From a virus, in IMG/VR virus record IMGVR_UViG_3300031704_000007, positions 1-31,381 of that record: DNA of 31,381 bases. One strand, written 5' to 3'. The translations under genes and the position numbers were made by a program. Under the pieces are notes generated by a model, which was given only the letters and a program-made list of their open reading frames with translations, ran no database searches and was not told the origin of the DNA. Below, piece after piece: positions 28,901 through 31,381 of the stretch; position 1 is the first letter of the stretch; each line of letters opens with the position of its first letter.

Positions 28901-30722
28901 GCGCCATCTGCGCATCGAGCGCACGGCGGGCGCCGCAGGCGATTCCGGGTTTATCGAGCACATGCCTGCGATCCGGGTCTATGAAGGCCAGAGCCTTGAA
29001 TGGTCGCCGCGCGCCCGGCTTGGCGGCGTGGCGTCATCGGCAAGCCTTCGCCTGCGCTTCACTGATCTGGACGGGAATGCCGTCTCGACGCTCACCGGCG
29101 CAGCCATTACCGGCGCAGGCTGGCAAACCAGTCCGGCTTTCTTGACGGCACCAGAGGACGGCTACGTCTATCCGCGCATCGTGGCGGTGGCGTCCGGCGC
29201 CGGGGCGCTCACACTGGATATGGACGAACCGCAACTGCTCGGCGCGCTGGCCGGTCAGACGGTACGCTCGAATTTCGAGCGCGCTCGCTCCCCAGTGGCG
29301 GCAGAGCTTCTGGACAGCCGGATTGCATCGGCCCGCGAGGTCGCGCGACAGGAGCGGCTACAGCTGAACGCCGGTAACGCCCAGGCGCGGATCACCGAAG
29401 AAACCAGCGTGCGCCAGACCGAAACGTCGGCGCTGGCGCTAAAGGACACCCAGCTTGAGGCGTCTATCGAAAGCGTCTCCGACGATCTGGCGACCAACTA
29501 CGCCACAGCGGCGGCGATCAGCGCGACCTATTTGACGCAAGCCGAGACTGACAGCTCCATCGCGGCGTTCAATCTCGGCCTTAACGCGACGTTTTCCAGC
29601 CTCGCTTTGGACGTGGACGGGATCGAAACGGATCTGGCCACCAACTATCTGACGACGGCCCAGGCCAATCTCGCCTTTACGACGCTGGCTGAAGTCGACG
29701 CGGCGATCTCGGCGTTCAATCTCGGCCTTAACGCGACGTTTTCCAGCCTCGCTTTGGACGTGGCCGGGATCGAAACGGATCTGGCCACCAACTATCTGAC
29801 GACGGCCCAGGCCAATCTCGCCTTTACGACGCTGGCTGAAGTCGACGCGGCGATCTCGGCCTTTGATCTTTCGCTGAACTCGACCTTTGGCACCCTGTCC
29901 TCATCGGTTGATCTGAACGCAGCGGCCATCACCGACCTTGAGGGTGCGGTGGCGGGTTTCTCCATCGTGGTGGCGGCAGACGGGTCAACGCCCGCGATCG
30001 TGGAGCTGACCTCCGGTGTGGGCGGCTCTGCTGTCGCGCTCAAGGCGGACAGGATTTATCTGGGCGACGTCCAGATCTTCACCGAGGACGGAGCGAGCAT
30101 CCTGCTGGCCGATAACGTTGTGGCCAGCAACGTCGCGGCGGACACCATTACAGCCCGAGAAATCGTCTCAGCCTCTCTCGGCGTCCGGAAAAAGGTCGAG
30201 GGATCTGATCACCTCATTATTCCGTATGGCACCTACGCCACGGGCGCAGACGCTCATGCCGCCTATGACAGCATAGATTTCAAATCCCCCAACCAGGTCG
30301 CGAACCCTGGCGACGAAATAGAGCTTGAGTGGCAATGCTACATCGAAGCGACAGCCCGGATATTCAATCACCACTACTTTCAAGTGAGAATTTATCGGGA
30401 GGTCAATAATAGCGCAGTGGCTACGGGCGCCGGAGTCGTTGAACTACAGCAGGAATATATCAGTCATTACGGCGTTTCCGGCAATGCGTCGGACGCCCGC
30501 ATGCCCGTTCCCTACCTCTCCCAGATCAGGAGCACAGACACGGTTCCCGCAGGCGTCTCGGCTGGCTCGGACGTGCGCTATCACGTCCAGGTCCTGCCAG
30601 TAAACATGAACGGACCCTTCTCAGCGTTTGAGGGGTGGAACGACGACTATGGCCAACGGTCGCTGATCGCACAAAGATACCGCTTTTCCGCCCTGCTTTT
30701 CTCAGACGCAATCGGCACATAG
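25893..30722 (+). CDS. J-like tail tip and host-specificity protein
   Basis: 1609 aa, compared with 1132 for lambda J. The start at 25893 follows GGAGAG and overlaps the previous gene. Residues 10-65 form a hydrophobic Gly/Ala-zipper (SGLIALGVGAGAAKAIASFV), as in gpI-type proteins often fused to the hub. The central part (about 80-500) is the hub region. PPTPPGLTAPDI leads into a fibronectin III domain (about 505-630, GLEPATGYQIAIRYVSEYRI). Helical or coiled segments near 885-975 (LVSQVETLEASVGTLSATL) precede carbohydrate-binding-like beta domains. A 49-aa tandem repeat (1225-1322) lies near the end. The last 180 residues differ in base composition and are probably the receptor-binding tip. 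Confidence 0.82.
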   Translation: MADPISAVFAAIGSAIASATAATASGLIALGVGAGAAKAIASFVIPTLISAALSIGAAALLAPDVNREGSPTDWRPDPNAGIPVVLGRAAVAGRLIHMDEHGPDNRYVTAVNLLSAGPIDALESFRADRVPVSFSGTGATSPAEFADRMWLSTALGSRTQTTALSIGSLPHGEPSFAGWDANSILPGLAHTLWTLYHDSKSYPGGMPVPQHIVRGAKIYDPRKDSTYPGGAGAHRLDDPETWEFSKNPGLHAIGWALAHTVIDPNTGKVFRLGIGASPSGLNWPAFVELANVCDANGWDVSAVPTSRDNPHQVLKAILQAGGARYDSLAGKISCVARTPRTSVVTVSAADTAGPFEIEVNADRLTRRNTITPRCVQEDHNWQMTPQDVVSVTEYVTADGGALAQPLDFPYVAVAPGSANVKQPRQLAAYAMLDSRESLVGTAPFLPHMAQLQPGDVFTVDDPGLLLAGVELLVVKRDIDAPNNIVQITFISESAGKHDFALGRTNTPPTPPGLTAPDIRAVPAPSAAIFSATPGAGRQPSITLTASNIDAAHRGYLVELRRTTDLAGDPISYPDNDTGWEVYGEYDIATEQVIITGLEPATGYQIAIRYVSEYRILGERRILTTITTGAMVASDSAAVGDLIDSEEFVAEGILRLSKALAELRNWLDDEVYLEGQPVTAKVIEEREERETESAAVLDAAEAGDAAVAARVRRLSAPSENLIADTWNRAGGSQDWRDQTGAPAQIVPKTGFAALRAYHTATGAGQGLQLVHLPRKRVEAGEVYEVSARLTVSGTASAPKLKLAIYATQDGATPSATLAVELDSGVRDGSASVTIPAGGGWARFEAESISTGAGAGAFELEGSLWRLADTGQSAISAAPSKEDPSLAFIKQVQAVTSTIAVQSDRLRVANTHALAEIRNIVVAQLGDQSALVSQVETLEASVGTLSATLTTLQETVAGVVEEAVLIERLQVGTVLNRIRDPLFDRGSEDFITDSAPPVLVKEGGTRHLRIERTAGAAGDSGFIEHMPAIRVYEGQSLEWSPRARLGGVASSASLRLRFTDLDGNAVSTLTGAAITGAGWQTSPAFLTAPEDGYVYPRIVAVASGAGALTLDMDEPQLLGALAGQTVRSNFERARSPVAAELLDSRIASAREVARQERLQLNAGNAQARITEETSVRQTETSALALKDTQLEASIESVSDDLATNYATAAAISATYLTQAETDSSIAAFNLGLNATFSSLALDVDGIETDLATNYLTTAQANLAFTTLAEVDAAISAFNLGLNATFSSLALDVAGIETDLATNYLTTAQANLAFTTLAEVDAAISAFDLSLNSTFGTLSSSVDLNAAAITDLEGAVAGFSIVVAADGSTPAIVELTSGVGGSAVALKADRIYLGDVQIFTEDGASILLADNVVASNVAADTITAREIVSASLGVRKKVEGSDHLIIPYGTYATGADAHAAYDSIDFKSPNQVANPGDEIELEWQCYIEATARIFNHHYFQVRIYREVNNSAVATGAGVVELQQEYISHYGVSGNASDARMPVPYLSQIRSTDTVPAGVSAGSDVRYHVQVLPVNMNGPFSAFEGWNDDYGQRSLIAQRYRFSALLFSDAIGT
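29565..29858 (+). repeat. Two 147-bp tandem repeats within the J-like gene
   Basis: 29565-29711 and 29712-29858 are near-identical; I noticed one base change (Asp to Ala: GVDG-type versus GVAG-type, at GTGGACGGG and GTGGCCGGG). A third, diverged part follows. The unit is 49 codons, so the frame is kept; it encodes NLGLNATFSSLALD, ETDLATNYLTTAQANLAF and TLAEVDAAIS, a helical shaft-like segment. Confidence 0.9.
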
Positions 30723-30731
30723 GAGCGCCCC

Positions 30732-31381
30732 ATGGCCACTGTCCCGAATAGAGCCATCTTCTTTACCGCGTGGACGGACACCACGACCGCAGAGTATTTT
30801 CCGCTGAACACCAATGCGCTGATCACCGACCAGGCGCAGCTCAACCGGATCGATGCGGCGAGCGTGGCGTGGCTGGACCCGACGTTTGATCCGGCGAGCC
30901 CGGTTCCCATTGGTGAAAGCGAATCAAGCACGGGCCGCTTCACGCTGCTCAGAGCGACCCTGTTCCAGGCCATCTCACAGGGTTCAGCGGCGGAGCCGGT
31001 CTATTCGCGCATCGGTGATCTGAACACCGGGGTTTATTTTCCCGGTGACGATCAGATCGGGATCACAACTGCCGGGGCCTTGCGCCTTGTGGTGGACCAG
31101 CTGGGCCGTCACGGTATTGGCACGCCAACGCCGGCGGCGCGCGTCCACATCAATGTCGCGACGGCAGCCACCGAAGCCTTGCGGATCAGCAATAGCGCTG
31201 ACGCAGCCCGGATCCACATACGGCCCGGCAGTATTGAGGCTCATAACGCAAGTCTGGAGCTTACAGCAATGGACGCCTTTCCGTTGTCCCTCAAGACCCT
31301 GAACATACAGCGGGCGCTTATCACGTCCGCCGGCTCCACCGTGTTTGGTGCCGGCACGCCCGACTACTTCTTTCACATCAA
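30732..31381 (+). CDS. Tail fibre protein, 3'-truncated by the window end
   Basis: At least 216 codons from ATG 30732, with AGGAG (30721-30725) overlapping the previous stop. The N-terminus (FFTAWTDTTTAEYFPLNTN) is a likely attachment domain. Then comes YSRIGDLNTGVYFPGDDQIG, TTAGALRLVVDQLGRHGIG and TPTPAARVHI, a motif widespread in phage tail fibres, where it precedes beta-helical or chaperone-terminated shafts. The frame is open at the last base. It probably trimerises and recognises the host surface together with the J-like tip. Confidence 0.75.
   Translation, partial: MATVPNRAIFFTAWTDTTTAEYFPLNTNALITDQAQLNRIDAASVAWLDPTFDPASPVPIGESESSTGRFTLLRATLFQAISQGSAAEPVYSRIGDLNTGVYFPGDDQIGITTAGALRLVVDQLGRHGIGTPTPAARVHINVATAATEALRISNSADAARIHIRPGSIEAHNASLELTAMDAFPLSLKTLNIQRALITSAGSTVFGAGTPDYFFHI

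Overview
The window is about 31 kb of GC-rich DNA that reads as the left part of a lambda-like siphophage or prophage genome. Almost every gene lies on the + strand and most are tightly packed with ATGA, TGATG or GTGA stop/start overlaps. Codon style, GC level and several family resemblances (a DUF6441-like tail protein, a DUF6950-like NlpC/P60 protein, a possible DUF6456-like protein) point to an alphaproteobacterial host, perhaps Caulobacterales/Maricaulales (Hyphomonadaceae-like). The host is an inference. No integrase, repressor or lysis gene is visible, so prophage and free phage cannot be told apart.

Layout. Positions 1-7838 are the early/replication module: a possible CII-like regulator, small unknown proteins, a DnaG-type zinc-finger protein, a DnaA-domain-IV-only protein, a PD-(D/E)XK nuclease coupled to an SNF2-type helicase, an adenine-type DNA methyltransferase, an O-like replication initiator with a cluster of iterons inside its gene (candidate origin), and a possible late regulator. 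Positions 7839-8168 are non-coding and contain hairpins and a candidate cos site. Positions 8169-17241 are the head module in lambda order: small terminase, large terminase, gpW-like, portal, S49 protease with an in-frame internal scaffold start, head decoration protein, major capsid protein. Positions 17495-25900 are head-tail joining and tail genes: FII-like, DUF6441/Z-like, U-like, an unknown, tail tube, G and GT made by a canonical -1 slippery site, tape measure, two distal tail proteins and an NlpC/P60-like protein. Positions 25893-31381 hold a 1609-aa J-like tip protein and the start of a tail fibre that runs off the window. A 54-aa zinc-ribbon gene lies antisense between terminase and gpW.

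The most unusual feature is a family of mosaic hairpin repeats in the gaps between genes. Ten elements (A1-A10) share a core of the form CCGCAAGGSCGACCGSCCGC; two further elements (B1, B2) share its first part and then diverge. Most forward copies end in a Shine-Dalgarno sequence and an A-rich spacer directly before the next ATG. The stems change together on both sides while loops and linkers stay constant, which suggests selection on structure. Two of the elements form a 97-bp inverted repeat with a single mismatch that brackets the head-tail joining and tail-completion genes.

Other points of interest are the G/GT frameshift site, the iteron cluster, the phage-borne single domains of DnaA and DnaG, the lambda-cos-like sequence, and a recent 49-aa tandem duplication plus a composition shift in the J-like protein. 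All functional statements rest on reading the sequence and on knowledge of the families; no database search was possible.
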